Shown here: piece after piece, positions 19,742-30,973 of the stretch
Layout of the letters: the number at the start of each line of letters is the position of its first letter
Position numbering within the stretch: the stretch's first letter is position 1
DNA from: Cladosporium sp. IMV 00045
Taxonomy: Eukaryota > Ascomycota > Dothideomycetes > Cladosporiales > Cladosporiaceae
Direction: 5' to 3'
Assembly (NCBI GenBank): GCA_001931905.2
Contig: MSJI02000845.1
Coordinates: forward strand, 61,661-103,979
DNA length: 42,319 nt
Program-made: the position numbers and the translations under genes
Notes under the pieces: model-generated
Told to the model about the DNA's origin: nothing
Seen by the model: only the letters and a program-made list of their open reading frames with translations
The model's database searches: none

Positions 19742-21220
19742 TTACAACAAGATCATTCCAATTCCCGTGCCGACCGCAAGCGTGAAGAAACCCCAAGCCC
19801 ATGTTGCAGTGCCAGCACCGCTCGGTTCCCTCTTCCCCGTGTCATCAACGCCGCTGACTGTTGCCGTGCAGCTGGCTCCACAGACATAGTCGTCGGGACA
19901 GCATCCTCCTCCATCGCTCTCGGAACACATAAACCATCCTTGGGCACATGACCCGCCCTCGGTGCTCGCCGCCGCCGTCGAAGATCCATCGGGGTCGACC
20001 GTGGTTGTTGAGGTCGACGACGCAACGCCGCTGCCAATACCGGCAACCGTGACGCCGTTAGACGCGATCTCCGTGCTGTCACTTGTCGGACAGGATGTAG
20101 TGTCGCAGTTGCGGCCGACACGACAGCAGCCGCCGAGATAATGCGCGGAGCACATGTAGAAGCCAGTCGGGCAGCCTTCGACCACAGCGCTGGAAGACGG
20201 CTCTTCGGTGGTGTCTGGTGGAGGTTCTTCGGAGGTGTCCGAGCTGCCTGTTGGGCGGGATGGAGGCAGTGCATCAGTTCCGTCGGATGATGTAGGACTG
20301 GGCTCTTCCTCTGTAGTCTCGGTGCTCGAGGGCTCCTCGGTTGGTTCTGTGGGCGATTCCGTGACGGTGACTGTCGTGGGTTCTGTCACAGTGCCGATGC
20401 TTGTCGTGCCAGGTGCTGTCTCGGTGATTGTATTTTCGATCGTTGTAGTATAAGTGGTGCCCTGTCCGGCAACAACAACGGTATCCGTCCTCGCCTCGCT
20501 GACGGTAGAGCTCGGCTCATTGCTCGTCTGTCCTTCTGTCACGGTCTGTACAGGCAGATTCGTAGTAGTAGTCTGAGTGCTTGCCCAGATACAGCCAACA
20601 TCATAGCAGGAGTATCCCTCAATACAGCAGCCCTTGTTGTCGCTTTCCGGGCAGCTGGTCTGGCCAGCGCTCTCATCACAATTGGAGATCGACTTCCCAC
20701 AGTTTCCGCCTTGTGGACAGCATCCAACGTCTCCATTCCCGGTATCCTCAACTTGGATGCATTCGTCCGTCTCGCTGCAGCAGCTGTCAGGCCTGTCGAT
20801 CTCGGTACAAGACTTTGTGCCTTCAGGACAAGAACCCCAATCTCTTGCAAAAAGGCTGTACCCAGGAAAGCGTCGATAGGTGTGCGCACGTTCAAAGTGT
20901 GGTGCTATGGGTGCCAACAGCTTCAATGAAGCGTTGGCATATTTCTGCATGTCTTCAACCTGCTCTTCCAATGTCTCGGACTCCGCGGGCAAGTCGCCGA
21001 AGTTCCAGTAATGCAGGAAGAACTTCTCGCCCTCGTCGCCGCTCATCTTGCGCATGCCCACGGGTTGCTGCCATTGTAGCTGCTCTTGTGCCTGTTGCTC
21101 ACGCTTGAGGTGTTTTTGATGTTCGGGATGCAGGTCTGCCGGTCGAGGCTGGTTCTCGGCGGCTGCGGTGGACGCGATGAGTGCTAGCAAGGTCGCCGGC
21201 AGGGCGAGTAGATCTCGCAT
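19742..21220 (-). CDS. GPI-anchored cysteine-rich cell-wall/secreted protein
   Basis: This 492-residue protein has a signal peptide (1-21, hydrophobic LLALPATLLALIASTAAA), a Gln/His-rich stretch (24-53), a cysteine-rich module (131-210), a long Thr/Ser/Pro/Glu-rich stalk (about 214-345) likely O-glycosylated, two further Cys modules (350-377 and 425-451), and a hydrophobic tail (473-492) after small residues SGAGT, the pattern of a GPI attachment signal. The later modules share a C-x6-C...GGCC...C layout. It should sit on the plasma membrane or in the cell wall. The family is common in ascomycetes without a defined role. The frame is intact and starts at the ATG at 21220. Confidence 0.85.
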   Translation of the reverse strand: MRDLLALPATLLALIASTAAAENQPRPADLHPEHQKHLKREQQAQEQLQWQQPVGMRKMSGDEGEKFFLHYWNFGDLPAESETLEEQVEDMQKYANASLKLLAPIAPHFERAHTYRRFPGYSLFARDWGSCPEGTKSCTEIDRPDSCCSETDECIQVEDTGNGDVGCCPQGGNCGKSISNCDESAGQTSCPESDNKGCCIEGYSCYDVGCIWASTQTTTTNLPVQTVTEGQTSNEPSSTVSEARTDTVVVAGQGTTYTTTIENTITETAPGTTSIGTVTEPTTVTVTESPTEPTEEPSSTETTEEEPSPTSSDGTDALPPSRPTGSSDTSEEPPPDTTEEPSSSAVVEGCPTGFYMCSAHYLGGCCRVGRNCDTTSCPTSDSTEIASNGVTVAGIGSGVASSTSTTTVDPDGSSTAAASTEGGSCAQGWFMCSESDGGGCCPDDYVCGASCTATVSGVDDTGKREPSGAGTATWAWGFFTLAVGTGIGMILL

Positions 21221-21699
21221 ACCTGCTACCGGGGTCTAGTCGAGGCGCTGCGGGTGAAGACAAGGATGGCGGGTGGCTGCTTGCTGCTTCAAGAAGGTGA
21301 CACAAGCTGATATGAGGCTGCTGATGGGAGTTTTGGAGTGGCTAGATTGATGACGAATGGAAGCACAAGAACAAGAGACAAGAAATGAACCTAACTGGGA
21401 TAATCTTCAAGATGCTATGTCAAGTGGCTGGCCGACCAGAAACCTGCTGGTCTTGGGAGCTAGTCATGAGCCGTGAGTAAGTGAGATGGCTGGGAAGCAG
21501 CGGCATCAGAGGTAAGGGAAGCTGAGGTGCAGGTAGCGAAAGAGGAGAGCGCGCAGCTGGCAAGAAACAAGCCAGATATTATCTAGGCGAGTTTGGCAAT
21601 CCCATCTCCTCTCTCCTTTCACTGTGCCTGGTCATCTTCATCGTGGCCAAAAACATTTGCTTGTGACGCCTTGGAGAGTATGAATGCAATAGCACCTTG
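21221..21699. other. Intergenic upstream of the GPI-protein gene
   Basis: Promoter side of the GPI-protein gene. Purine-rich in places (21470-21560). No protein frame or RNA seen. Confidence 0.5.
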
Positions 21700-22884
21700 A
21701 GATGCTCGTCGTCACCGCCCGTTCGAATTCGCGCCAGGCAACACGGGCACGCTCCTCCGGCTGGCCCGCCGCCGTTTGGACCACGCTTCGACCATCCTCG
21801 CCATCTTTCCAACAGCGAATATGGAAACTTATCAGAGGATGGCGTCTAGGGACCATCAGCCGTATATTCGCAAGCTCTGTGGTCACATCCACGTGGGAAG
21901 ATACACTCAAGCCCAAAACTGAGGCCTGGTACCGCCAATTTCTTGACAGGACGGAGCGCCCTCAATCGCGCAAACCCCACTATCCCTCTTCCTAGCACAG
22001 CAGGACGTGTACCCGCGGAAGTCATACGAGGCCCTCTCCACGTCTTTCACCATGGTCAAGAAGACAACAACCTTGTCAAGTTCCTTTGCCTCAAGAATTA
22101 CATTACACATGTGCATGGCCAAGCCTCCAACTTGTCGCAAGCTCGACAGCACTTCTTGACAGACAGGCCAGGAGCTTGGGCTTTGTCCTCCATTCTTGGA
22201 ATCAAGGATTGCCACGATCTAGACCATCATCAAAGTTCCCGTTTTCTACAATGTCTTGCCCACTGTTTTGTCGCTGAAAATGACATTGACTCCCTTTGGC
22301 AGTGGATGAGAGTCTCCGAATCCGCCAGATTTGCTCAAACCTCAGCTGGAGACCGCATGTGAGCACCGCTGGAAATCAATATTATTGATGGGCATAATCC
22401 GGGCGCAGATCTATTGGTCAGAAAGCCCCTATTATGCCTTCGATGCTACGTCAGCAATACTCGATGGCATCCCATCAGACTTGCATCTAAACAAAAACTG
22501 GCGATTTCGCACATTTGCATCGACGCTCCCGGGATGGCTGGCTCTTTCAAAGATGTGGAACTGTATGAACGGCTCATGTCCTTGGCTGTACGCCTTTTCG
22601 ACGGAGGTGACAGGCATCTTGCGTGCTTGGATCTGGCGCATCCAACATGTCCCAGCGTAGACCGCTTTCTCGACTTGCTCAGAAACATGCAAACAACACT
22701 CAGTGGAGAGGGGTATCAGCAGGTTCTGAATCCAACGAATCGCGCACAATTGGAACGGCTCAGCATCTCGATCATGGAAGCCGTTCGCGTGTGCGTTGTC
22801 CAAAGCAAAGAATCGGAAGCTCGTTGGATCTTGGATGTCGCCTATGACCATGTACCGAACCTATTTGAATGCACACGAAGGTAA
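21700..22884 (+). pseudogene. Decayed or mis-assembled unidentified fungal gene
   Basis: Protein-like sequence continues across this stretch but only by changing frame several times: about 21720-21922 (GTLLRLARRRLDHA, then stop), about 21880-21995 (EAWYRQFLDRTERP), 21943-22362 (HHGQEDNNLVKFLCLKNYI and DSLWQWMRVSESA), 22331-22550 (MGIIRAQIYWSESPYYAFDA) and 22560-22884 (LYERLMSLAVRLFDGGD to VAYDHVPNLF). The successive pieces are in the right order to belong to one helical protein of about 380 residues. I cannot name the family. Some breaks could be introns, but no clean GT-AG pairs fit. Sequencing errors are a second explanation. Confidence in a gene relic is moderate; exact limits are not known. 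Confidence 0.4.
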
Positions 22885-23419
22885 CCTATGTGCCGGACAC
22901 GGCGTCAATGTGTCGCCTTGTACGACTCAAGCCCTGTAACGGGGAAGAGATAACAAGATGTGGGATACATTTCGGTTCCGAGGGCTTTCTTCGAGTAGAC
23001 AAGTGATTGCTGAGTGGTCTCCTAGCGGAGCGGAATCGACAGGAGTAGTGTCTTACTGATTTGTCGAACGTCTCCGGTGGGACTCATAACAATGTCATTT
23101 ATCACCCTGAGAGCGGCCATACGCAGCTTCTCGGGTCCTGCATCGCTATATCGTTACGAAGGCATCCCAATCAGCCATTGCTAAAGATGTTTTGTATTGA
23201 TACTATCACGTCGTTGAGTTCTCAGCCGGTGGGTGGCTTTTGTAAAGTCGTAATGCGGGGAAGTGGTAGCAGGGAACGATTGGCAACCTCTTATGCAGCA
23301 TACTTTATAGTATGAGATCTGTGAGTCAGACTCTGTTCTCAACTCTGGAGTTCGGATTCCGTTCAGGAGCTGAGAAGGTATGAACCAAGTTCTCTTTCCT
23401 GAACTCCACGTTCTCTACC
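22885..23419. other. Intergenic, promoter of methyltransferase
   Basis: No protein frame of note. It should contain the promoter of the methyltransferase gene. No repeat or RNA seen. Confidence 0.5.
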
Positions 23420-24310
23420 ATGGCCACGAATCAAGCAAAAGACGCAATAATACTTTATGACGACCGAGCATCAACTTACGACGCAAGTTTCCACGATCGC
23501 TTCTCTTCAAACGTTGTCCAGCTTCTGAACTTGGAGCCAGGAGAGCACGTCCTCGACCTCGCATGCGGCACAGGCCTAGTAACTTTCAAAGCCAGCAATG
23601 CTGTAGGCCCATCGGGCTGCGTTGTTGGAGTCGACATAAGTACTGGCATGCTCGCCGAGGCGCAAGCAAAACTCAAGAACCACGTTTATAGCAATGTTGA
23701 GCTGTATCAGCACTCAATCACCGAGCTGAAGTCCCTCGAAGAGTTGCGTGACCGCAAATTCGATGCAATCACATGCGCTTCCGCCTTGGTGCTGCTTCCT
23801 CACCCAGGAGCAGCGCTCAAGCAATGGATGAACTATCTCAAACCCGGAGGTCGCTTGATCACCGACGTCACCCACCCGAGAGTTCTCTTACCTGGCATCG
23901 TTCTGGAGCGTGTTGGTCGAGCACTAGGCTTGCATATTCCATGGTACCGCGAAGCTTTCCAGCGACCAGAGGATCTCTCAAAGTTGATGCAAGAAGCCGG
24001 CCTCGTCAACGTCGATGTCAGGCGAGTTTCACAACTCAACTCGCGTGATGGCTCGGACGATTTACTGGCTTTTATTGCCGGCGCACACCAAAAGCCTTTG
24101 ACGGCCAGGACGTACACGGTCGCCAATGCGGCGGAGGTTTTTGACGCGCATTTGAAGAAGCCTTACAGTGCTTGCATGAAAGATGAGCCTGTCTATTCGC
24201 AGGCCAAACAGCTGTTTATTGACGAATGGGCGAAATTGGCAGATGCGAATGGTGTGCTGGACGAAGTTGACGAAGTCTTTGTTGGGATTGGTCACGCTCC
24301 TGGTTTGTAG
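23420..24310 (+). CDS. SAM-dependent class I methyltransferase
   Basis: This 296-residue protein is a class I methyltransferase of the UbiE/Methyltransf_11 kind. Motif I reads VLDLACGTG (44-52), the acidic end of strand 2 is VDIS (71-74), the central strand is FDAITCASALVLL (114-126) and the post-motif is LKPGGRL (140-146). The C-terminal third (about 190-296) is unlike the core and probably forms the substrate cap. Substrate is unknown; the fold serves quinones, sterols and secondary metabolites alike. No biosynthetic neighbour is seen, so a cluster role is not supported. Start is the ATG at 23420 in the context ACCATGG. The frame is intact with no intron. Confidence 0.88.
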   Translation: MATNQAKDAIILYDDRASTYDASFHDRFSSNVVQLLNLEPGEHVLDLACGTGLVTFKASNAVGPSGCVVGVDISTGMLAEAQAKLKNHVYSNVELYQHSITELKSLEELRDRKFDAITCASALVLLPHPGAALKQWMNYLKPGGRLITDVTHPRVLLPGIVLERVGRALGLHIPWYREAFQRPEDLSKLMQEAGLVNVDVRRVSQLNSRDGSDDLLAFIAGAHQKPLTARTYTVANAAEVFDAHLKKPYSACMKDEPVYSQAKQLFIDEWAKLADANGVLDEVDEVFVGIGHAPGL

Positions 24311-24774
24311 AGCCGTCTCCGTGAATCGATACTAGACCGGCTCGCCTTGCACGCTGTATCCTCTGCGCTTGGATAGCATTTCCCTATACGTTTTACGGCA
24401 CGCAACGAAAGCTGGCAGTAATGAAGTCGCCAGAAGCGTTGGTAGATACCTAAGGATTTCTTTTGCATTCTATCGCATTGGAAAAAGGTATTCGAGGGAA
24501 ACAAAGGCGGGGAATGGCATCACGCATCACCAAGATCTCAAAGGCTGCCGTGGCTCTCACAAACCACAGCAATGATACTGGCATAATCAAGGACATCAGG
24601 CTGCTATTTCCGCAAAATCCCAAAACGGCGGTCGCTGATGCACCAGGGAACGTTCTTCGAATCGACGATAGAAGACACTATATAGACTCCAGTGGCGTAG
24701 ACTCTCCTCGTCGTGCATGGGATACCCATACGGCTAAACCCCAGCTACTCTCGATCAATCACTGCATTAGTCAG
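24311..24774. other. Convergent intergenic stretch
   Basis: The methyltransferase and the protease-like gene end here facing each other. No protein frame, repeat or RNA seen. Confidence 0.5.
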
Positions 24775-26350
24775 TTAGCCCAAGTCTCCAACACCGCCTA
24801 AAATCGGGAGATACTCACACCCCAGCTCACCCTCATCAATATCAATCACAACATGAAACTTCCTCAAAAAATTGGTCCCAAGCACAGCTGCCGCCTCTCC
24901 CTCCGTCGGCACAATCGCGATTACACAAACCTTATACCCCCAAGCGTTCTGCTCAAAACTATACTCCTCCCTCGTCAGCACAACCTCAGACCCACCGACA
25001 CTGAACACCAAATCTGGCAAGCTCTCCATGGCGTTGCAATCGACCATCGCGCCGCGGTAGAGGTCGTTCTGTTTGGCGCCGAGCGCTTCGTAGATTGCGT
25101 TCGCGGCTCGAGGAGGCAGGCCGATGTTGGGTTCGAAGTCTAGACGCGCGTAAACGGATTCCAAGGGCATGTGGAGGTTCGCATGGCCGGAGAGGGAGAT
25201 GGAGTCGAGGGCCACGTGCCAGGTGTGCGCTAGGCTGGGGTTGGATGAGTTCGCCAAGGGGATGCGAATGGTGGATTCTTCGTATGCTCGCTGCACTTGA
25301 CCGATTTGAAGGGAGCCTTCCTCCTCAACGCTGTCTGGGAGAGTTAAAGTGAGAACGTTATGTTCAACAGCATGGCTCTTCACCAGCTCATAGAGCGGAT
25401 TTGGCACCGAAAAGGGCGCGAGCGCCGACGTGTTCGCATGAGGCGGTGCGAGGCCGAGAGCACTTCAAATCGTTAGCTTAATAGAAAATACAAATCGAGA
25501 AACTCACCCATCAACCACAAACTCCAAAACCCACCAAAACATCTCATCCCCCTGATAATCATCCACCTCCCCGACCCCCACGCCCGCCACATCCAAACTA
25601 ACCAACCTCAGCACCTCCCTACCAGCCTCGCCACCAACCGTCCAACCCTCAGGATGCACCTCAAACCTTCCCATGGGCTTCCTGATTCAGACTTCTCGGC
25701 ATCATAAGTGAACCCCCGCCCACACTCGCGCTTGGAGCATCTCGAAGAGCGCACGTAGACTCCGTCGAGGCGCGGGTTGAGCCAGGCGTTGAAGGGTTGG
25801 GCGGGCTGGCCGAGGGCGATGGGCGCGTGGAAGATGGGGTAGCCGCCTATGGTTGACATTGATATCGGGAGGGTGGCGGGGTGGTCATCGTTGTGGGAGG
25901 AGAGTTTGTCTTTGATTTGATGTGGCTGTGGGTCTTTGGGTTGGTGTAGTGGCCTAGGGTGATTTGGAGGGGTTTGAGGGATTGTTGTTGGGTGAGTGAT
26001 AGGTGGGAGATATCGACTGATGTTAGGGATTGGAAGAGTTGGTTGAAGTTCTCATCCAGGGCGAGCATATCAAGGAGGTAACTGTGAGATGCATCATCGT
26101 CATAGCTGTGTCTATTGTTGTAGCTCATAGGTTGCTGCTGATGATGAGGCCCACCGATGCCCACTCGACTCGGGATCTGCAAGCCATTGGCGATGCTGGC
26201 GATGGCCAGGGCAGTGCATGCCGTTCGAACGAAAACCTTGTGAGTCACATGATATGATTGATATTCAATCAATAAACAAGGTTGACAAAAGGAAGAAAAG
26301 ATGCCGGCCTGTGGCCTCACTGTAAGATGATCCAGCTGAACGACATGCAT
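24775..26350 (-). CDS. Aspartic-protease-like protein with lost catalytic motifs, frame broken twice
   Basis: The order of segments is that of a secreted pepsin-like protein: signal-type helix VRTACTALAIASIA (about 26225), a propeptide, then YPIFHAPIALGQPAQPFNAW, a Cys pair (SSRCSKREC), FEVHPEGWTVGGEAGREVLRL, a clean 45-bp intron (25463-25507, GTGAGT to AAG, with GCTAAC branch), FSVPNPLYELVKSHAVEHNV, and a C-lobe ending AVLGTNFLRKFHVVID. The first DTG motif is replaced by NPRL and the second by DFEP, so protease activity is not expected. Frame changes occur near 25911 (A run on the coding strand) and near 25675 (C run); each needs one extra base to continue. The 5' end is uncertain; ATG codons at 26392 and 26350 are candidates, the latter with a possible intron 26237-26320. 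Pseudogene, pseudoenzyme with sequence errors, or both. Confidence 0.6.
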
Positions 26351-26410
26351 GATCCGTGCGAGAGCCGACGCAGTGCTGACAACACCCTGCATGCAGCATG
26401 CATCAATCAA

Positions 26411-27660
26411 TGCAATTCAGAAAGAAAAATACGAAAGCACAGAGAAACGAAGCTATGGATCAGTCTACTGATCGTTAATCAACTACTTCAGCCCTGACAA
26501 AATTCGAACGTGACACGAGAGTGATAAGTCAACATGTCGACTTACCCCAACCCTAACCCTGACGAAGATCGAGGACCTCGCCCATCGCTTCCAAAAGGTC
26601 CGCTCACAAAACCCTAGAGTCTAGACAGTATTTGAATCGATGAGAGAGATAACGGTAAGATATACCTGACACGATCAAAGTCCTGTGATCCGGGCTGGTA
26701 AGATATTCTTGATCGAAGGCGAAATAACTAAACAATCGAAAGCACCAAGACCGAGCTTCTCAACTTCACAAGATACCAACGTCCTGTCGCCGTGCCGAGA
26801 ATAAACAATTGACCAAAGCATTTGTGACATGGAGGAGGCCCAACAGATTCTCGCTCAATCAAGAGTTTTCAAGTCATAATCATCGTGATGAGAAGGCAAG
26901 GAGAACACCACATGAGGGTAGCATGGCATTTCAACAAGACACGCGATCAGCCATCAACCACCAGGAACTATCCAAATTCACCATTCATTGCAGGTATACC
27001 TAACAACCCGGCTTATTTGCACTCCTCGAAATCAGAGTACAAGAAGGAAGAACGAGGATAGGTAGCTTCTCATCCCGCTAATAACCTTTCACCTGTTTCG
27101 CCCCAGACATTCGGTATTCTGAATGACAAAAGAAGGGGAGGGGGGGGCCTTCGCTCTTGATTTGATGCACGGGAGCGGCATTTGGTTCATACCATGCCAC
27201 CGAAGAAAGAAAAGGGAAATGGAAAACTCAAGACACATACAAGGGAAAAGGTGAAAACGCCATTTGACCAGGATATCTTTTATTTTCTCTTTCTTCTCGA
27301 CTCACTGCGCGAAATTGGGTAATAGTAGTTTTTGCCAACCCCAGAAGAGGGGAGGTAGAAAGACAAAATTCAAAATCAAAACCAAGAAAGTGAAGAGGAG
27401 AAAGTAGGAGACAGTACGAGACCTTCCACACCTTGCGCGCGGGTTGGCTCTTCCCTTCCACACATCACCTCACGCTTCAGCGGCGGGGGGATGGAGGCCA
27501 TGCACGGGGTTCTTGTCCCTTTCCTTTCCTCTCCCAGCTCTCTCACACGCCGGGCACTATAACCTCAACCTCAGCCTCAAATCCCCAGCGCCTCAGCCTC
27601 CCAATTGACCCAGCCGTCTCCCTGACCGGTGCCTTTGCTCAGCTCAACATCTTTCTCCAG
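26411..27660. other. 1.25-kb stretch without recognised gene
   Basis: This holds the far upstream side of the protease-like gene and the 3' end of crm1. It contains a telomere-type CCCTAACCCT word (26551-26560) inside a 27-codon open frame (26534-26617) whose meaning is doubtful, and a G9-type run near 27137. No other structure seen. Confidence 0.5.
26545..26560. repeat. Telomere-type CCCTAACCCT word
   Basis: CCCCAACCCTAACCCT on the plus strand matches two TTAGGG-type units on the reverse strand. It is too short for a former telomere and may be a factor-binding site or chance. Confidence 0.5.
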
Positions 27661-30600
27661 TCATAGCTCGTCATCATCAAGCTCGCTGGGCTTGAGCAAG
27701 CCGCCGACCTTCATGGCGCGAGAGCGCTCCTGCTCCTTCGCGTCCTGCGCGGCCTTCTCGCGGTCCTCGGTGAAGAGCTCGGCGTTCTCGCCCGCGAATT
27801 CCTTGAGGCTGACAAGGAAGTCGCGCAGGACGAGCTTGAACTTGGGCAGGTCCTCGGTGCTGTCGAACAGGCTAGAGATGAAGGAGGTGATCTGCGGCGC
27901 CTGCAGGTTGGGGAAGGCGTTGGAGAGGAGGTTGGCGACGAAGTTCTGCAGGAAGTCCTTGTTCGACATGCCCGGCGTGCCCGCGTCCTCGGTGTAGATG
28001 GGTCCCTGGATCTTGCCCGTGCCGACGAGCCAGAACATGCGCGCGAGCAGCGTGGACTGGTACTTGAAGCCGGCCTTGTGGTCTGAATCGGTGAGGACGA
28101 AGAAGACGTCTTGCAGGATGGTGGTGTAGAAGCTTTGGAAGAAGGCGTTGCAGGTTTCCGGGTTGGTGTGCTCGGCCATGTTGCTGATGAGCTCGATGCA
28201 CATGTTGAGACCCTCGCCCTCGACGGCGCGGTTGTCGTGCTTGGATGCCCACATGCAGCTGTCGATGACAAGTTTGAAGTGCGCTTGGTCGAGAGTGAGG
28301 AGGGCAGGGAAGCAGCGCTGGTTGATCTGGCGGAGCAGCTTGAAGAACTCCACGCGGTGCTCGGGGTACTCGGAGAAGTCCTTGTTGATCATGTCCAGGG
28401 TGCACTCGAAGATGGCGTCGAGAATAGGCGGTACCTGCTCGGTCATCATACCCTGTGAAATTGTCAGTAATTGTCAAGCCAATGGGCGCAGTGTTGCGCA
28501 CCATCGAGTATTTACTAGTATGTGGAGTCCAACGTACCTGAAGCTTGTTAATCAACACAGTGATGACTGCAAGCACTTCCGCCTCACGCGCATCCGGGAC
28601 GTTCCTCTTGTAGTCCAGGAGGACAGCCTCGAGAAGAGGCGGCACCACAGTCTGGTGGATCATCTCCTGGTCATCAGCCTTCTCGACGTAGGTGGTGATC
28701 AACTTCAAGATCTCCTTCTTGATGGTCCTGAGACCTCTGACCTTGGGCATCTTGGTCGCGATGTTGCCATCTCTCTGCACAGCCTCGTCGATCAACGAGG
28801 AAGCGGCGCGGTACATGGTAAGCATGTCGACGTAGATGCGACCGATCTGCGGGTAGAAGTAGCTGCCGATAGAGCTGCAGGCGGCAACGTTGGTCTTCAT
28901 GATGTTGCCAATAATCTTGATGGTCTCGCCGTCCTGGAGAATGTTCGGGTCTTGACGGGCAGCGCTGATAATCTGGTCCCAAGCCTGGTTAGGCAGAGAC
29001 ATGAGCTCGCCGATCAGACGCTCCTGGGTGTTCTTGTGGCCCTGCGCACTGATCATGTAACCGCAAGCCTCGTAGAATGTGTGAATCTGCTGAGGGGACA
29101 GGTCGCAAGTGATCTTCCTCATGGTGCGAACGATCTCGTCGATGAAAGCCTCGTTCTCGCCAGGCTGCTGGATGACGAAGTGACGCTTGCATTTGTTTGC
29201 GATCTTGATGAAGGTATCGCAAGCCATGTCCTGAACACCCTCGTGCGTCTCGTGCATGAACTCGAACAGCTTGTTGACGACCGTCTTGAGGAACTTCCAG
29301 TGTGCCTTGAGGAAACGCGGGTATTGTCCGACGATGTACATGATGTTGGAAGCGACGACAGCCTTGTTGTCCTTGCCACGCTTCATCTCGGTCAGGCCGA
29401 GTAGATCCTTGATGACAGTAACGAGGAAGCGCTTTTCGGTCTCCTCGTTCATCGCGCCAGAAATAGAACCAATGGCCCAGCAGAGAGTGTTACAGTTGGC
29501 CCAGCTCCATTCTGTGCCATCCACCTGTCTAGCCAGCTTCTCGGACATGATTTGCTCCGTGTCGACAACATCCAGATGGGTCAAGAAGACCAGACACTCT
29601 CTTGTAGTCTTGTAAAGCTGAATGGTATCCGACTCCTTGACAAACTCTCTCACGATCTCACCCTCATCGTTCTCCACAATCAAAACCTCCTCCGGACGGA
29701 CCATCTTCTCAATCATGACCTGCCTCAGGTTAGAAAGCACGTCGGTGTACTTATGTTTCCTCAGAGGGTAGTTGGCCATGGTGCTCGGGTTGGGTGCACC
29801 TCCGTTGGAGAGTCCGCTGACACCCATGCTGACCAGAGGGTTGAGGTCGGTGATGGGCAGCTGCTGCATCTCGTCGTACAGCTCGCAGACCAGCTTCGTC
29901 CAGTACTCGAGGCAGATCTTGAAAATTTCGCGATCCTCGATCTGACTGATGCGGATGAGGTAGAAGTGGCCGTGAAGGAGGAAGTCGCGGTTGGGGAGGG
30001 CTTCGATGACTTGGAGGTGATTGCTGAAGAAATTGCAAAGGAAGAGGGCGAGGTTTTGTACAAATTCTTGGTCTTTGCTGTTGGAGGAGGCGTAGGTGGT
30101 CTTGAGGTCGAGAGACAGAGGGATGATGTTCGAGATGGTCGTCAAAGTCTCTGTGAACATTTGTACAAGCTTCTCATCCCAGTTGTGCTCAGTCTGCAAG
30201 CTGCCGATCTCCGTCAAGCACTTGAGGGTGATGTTCCTAAACTCTGGTGTCTCCAAGAAGCGGCTGCGCAGGATCTCGATGAGCGATGCTCCACTCGGAG
30301 GGGTCTCGAAAATGTAGCCTAGAGGGATCCAGTTGAGGAAACGGAGGAGGGTCTCGAGGGTGGCCTTGATCAGGCTTGCGCCGTCGGCCGTGCGCAAGAT
30401 CTCGGAGCAAAGATTGTAGATGCTGGTGAACTCGTCGCACATGCTCTGCTTGAGCTGTCTGGTCTTTGTGGAAGTCATCTGCTCGGCGGAGAAGTCGAAG
30501 ACCTCCTCCGACAGCAGGCGCAAGATGGCCATGTTGTTCTCGCAAATGGGCAGACTGCTCCTGCAGCTGGAGATGATCTCGTTGATGAAGGTCGGCCAGT

Positions 30601-30973
30601 TGTGCGGCCACTCCTGCTTCAATATGCTGACGAGGACCAAGTTGAGCTTGTTGAGCAGGGTCCTCTCCTTCTTCAGGTTCTCCTCGGTGCTGCTGAGCTC
30701 GATGATGAAGTTGACGACAAAGTTGCGGATGCCGTGGCACTGTTCGCGCGGCAGAACCTTCCACCTCGTCATGATCACATTGTCGAGGATCTGCAGGCCC
30801 AGGAACTTTGTTGAGGGGTATTGTGCGTCTTGAAGAATTTTGTCGACGAGCAACCACGCGTCAGGGTTCTCTTTGAATTGGTTGAGGGTAGCTTGGGCGG
30901 CCTTTTGCTGCTCACCGCGGCCCTCGTAAAAGGCGCGCACGGTGGCGTCGAGCTCCTCGATGCTCATAGACAT
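27661..30973 (-). CDS. crm1: Exportin-1 (Crm1), nuclear export receptor
   Basis: Exons 30973-28538 and 28452-27661 (intron of 85 bp, GTACGT to CAG) give 1075 residues, the usual length for Crm1/Xpo1. It carries leucine-rich-signal cargo and Ran-GTP out of the nucleus. The family is unmistakable: KFLGLQILDNVI (56-67) near the Ran-binding N-terminus, NHLQVIEALPNRDFLLHGHF, and KDNKAVVASNIMYIVGQYPRF (central HEAT repeats, NES groove). Splicing gives NKLQ-GMMTEQVPPILDAIFECTL, as in other Crm1 proteins, and the end is acidic (DDDEL). The residue equivalent to human Cys528 is Thr528 (codon 29392-29390), in GLTEMKRGKDNKA. The start MSMSIEEL is the first ATG of the frame. The gene is divergent from ypi1. 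Confidence 0.97.

Noticed and set aside
26545..26560. Interstitial telomere from a chromosome fusion
   Set aside because: Only two TTAGGG-type units are present, far too short to claim a fusion scar.
26534..26617. 27-codon frame MSTYPNPNPDEDRG...
   Set aside because: Looks somewhat protein-like, but it is short, has no continuation by a visible intron and includes a telomere-type word that explains the PNPNP run.
27872..28531. Read-through extension of the first crm1 exon
   Set aside because: The extension passes through the 85-bp intron and then runs in the wrong frame; splicing at 28537/28453 restores the conserved C-terminus.
28148..29404. 418-codon forward frame opposite crm1
   Set aside because: Crm1 is certain on the other strand; the forward frame has mirror-type composition and no family features.
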